Positions 62,554 through 64,000 of a stretch of DNA of 64,000 nucleotides are shown in pieces. This DNA is from Aristolochia californica (taxonomy: Eukaryota; Streptophyta; Magnoliopsida; Piperales; Aristolochiaceae). The stretch lies in contig JARWKL010000012.1 in NCBI GenBank assembly GCA_029961685.1, forward strand, positions 14,989,227-15,053,226. Reading direction: 5' to 3'. The position numbers and the translations under genes are program-made. The notes under the pieces were generated by a model. It was given only the letters and a program-made list of their open reading frames with translations. It searched no databases and was not told where the DNA came from. The first letter of the stretch is position 1. The number at the start of each line of letters is the position of its first letter.

Positions 62554-64000
62554 CTCCCCCTCAAGCTGGGGGTGAGAAGACATCATAAATTTCCAGCTTG
62601 CTGCATATGGTAGACATAATCTTGTGAGTGACGGACTTAGTGAGAATATCTGCAACTTGACTTTGTGATGATATATGATTCAGATATAAGAAACCTGCTT
62701 GAAATTTTTCTCGTATAAAATGGCAGTCCACTTCAATATGCTTTGTTCTTTCATGGAAGACTGGATTCGATGTAAAGTGTATTGCTGCTTGATTATCACA
62801 GTATAGATCTATCGGAGCTTCTTCGTAGAATCCTTATCAAGTGAGAAGAGATTGTATCCACATGTATTCACTAACAGTGTGTTCCATAGCTCTGTATTCT
62901 GCTTCTGCACTAGACCATGCTACTACATTTTGCTTCTTGCTTTTCCATGTAACCAAATTCCCTCCAACCGTCGTACAAAATCCCGAAGTAGATTTTCTAT
63001 CATCCGGGGATCCGGCCCAGTTTGCATCTGAGAATCCTTTGATGTTGAAGTAACCATGGTTTTTATAGAGAAACTCTCTTCTTGGAGCTCCTTTCAGATA
63101 TCGTAGTATCCTTTCAAGTGCTTGCCAATGACTCAGTTGTGGCTTGTGCATGTATTCACTTACCACACTTACTGCATATGAAATATCCAGCCTTGTTACA
63201 CACAGGTAAATAAGTCGTCACACTAGTCTTTGATATTTCTCAATATCTACATCTTCTCCAGTGCCTTCACATAATTTTGTATTTGAGTCCATAGGAGTGT
63301 CTACTGGTTTGCATCCCATCATTCGTGTCTCCTCTAGTAGATCAAGGGCATACATCCTTTGGGATAGCACAATCCCATGTCTGGATTGTAATACTTCGAT
63401 ACCCAAAAAATATTTAAGTAGTCCAAGATCCTTCGTCTTGAATTCAGCACATATTTTCTCATTTCTTTTCGAGATGCCCTCAAAATCACTCCCCGTTAAA
63501 ATAATATCATCAACATATATAGCCAGAATCACCTTACCTCTTGGTGTATTTTCAATAAATACTGAGTGATCTCCAAAGCATTTGTAAAAGCCGTATGATG
63601 GCTTGACTAAATTTCTTAAACCATGCCCGAGGGGACTGCTTTAGACCATATAAAGATTTTTTTAGGCAACATACCGACTCCCCCTCAACCACATACCCAT
63701 GTGGTTTGTGCATGTAAATTTCTTCTTTAATATCACCATTAAGAAATGCATTTTTCACATAAAGTTGATATATCAGCCATGATGAATTGGCCGCCAGAGA
63801 TAATAATATACGTATTGGGTTCATTTTTGCTATTGGAGAAAAGGTTTCTTCATAATCAATTTCATAACACTGAGTATAACTTTTGGCAACCAGTCGAGCC
63901 TTCAGTCATGCAATTGACCCATCCGGATTATGTTCGACAGTATAAACCCACTTGCAACCAACGGGTTTTTTATCTGTTGGAAGAGGAACCAGTTACAATG
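62554..64000 (-). pseudogene. C3 copia RT and RNase H, running off the right edge
   Basis: Minus strand: KNAFLNGDIKEEIYM, PHGYVVEGESVC, LKKSLYGLKQSPRAWF (63750-63610), YVDDIILTGSD (63510-63480), KYFLGIEVLQSRHGIVLSQR, then RNase [46 protein letters not shown] (63166-62837) and [10 protein letters not shown] near 62715. Frame changes near 63600, 63200 and 62835. It is better preserved than C1, to which it is closely related. Confidence 0.88.

Overview
This window is nuclear DNA of a flowering plant with a repeat-rich genome. It holds no bacterial or organellar gene order, no RNA gene and no intact host gene that I can support. Nearly everything is LTR retrotransposon (Ty3/gypsy with chromodomain-like integrase tails, and Ty1/copia), plus one hAT DNA transposon. 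Host coding sequence appears only as intronless fragments carried next to or inside retroelements: an AMP1-like carboxypeptidase at the left edge, and pieces of protein disulfide isomerase (PDI), a GH1 beta-glucosidase, calreticulin and a QWRF-motif protein around 28.6-30.9 kb. The species cannot be named from this sequence.

Left part (1-17.5 kb): an AMP1-like retrocopy is followed by the tail of a gypsy polyprotein, an LTR (1250-2113) and a decayed gypsy element whose 3' end carries a local inversion (6639-7051). Then come copia LTRs and internal remnants, one solo LTR with a perfect TSD (8958-9397), and a minus-strand copia element C1 (10668-16498) inserted near the end of another copia LTR.

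Middle (17.5-33.1 kb): gypsy G1 (17555-22862, internally deleted) lies beside minus-strand copia C2 (22920-33094). C2 was itself invaded by a solo LTR (24129-24569, TSD AATAC) and by element T (27215-31413, TSD CGGTG). T is the most interesting object here. It is a complete LTR-primer-site-internal-LTR unit with no recognisable gag or pol domain beyond a short chromodomain tail. Its internal region is built from fragments of at least four unrelated host mRNAs, three of them fused in one open frame.

Right part (33-64 kb): a copia LTR is split by gypsy G4 (34986-40991, TSD ATGTG). A second copia LTR (element C3, running off the right edge) is split by gypsy G2 (41400-62325). G2 in turn holds gypsy G3 (42052-48252, TSD CCTGA) in its 5' LTR and a hAT transposon (50265-58866, 8-bp TSD) in its reverse transcriptase. 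The hAT carries a gag-only gypsy derivative (52359-55310, TSD CTGAA) inside its transposase. This is a four-level nest, and the paired target duplications fix the relative order of insertion.

Most polyproteins are dead (stops, frameshifts, lost catalytic residues). G2 and G3 share the same inactivating changes, and T and the gag-only element lack pol, so much of this DNA must have been mobilised in trans by autonomous relatives elsewhere. All coordinates and similarities were read by eye; family names rest on motif recognition, not database searches.
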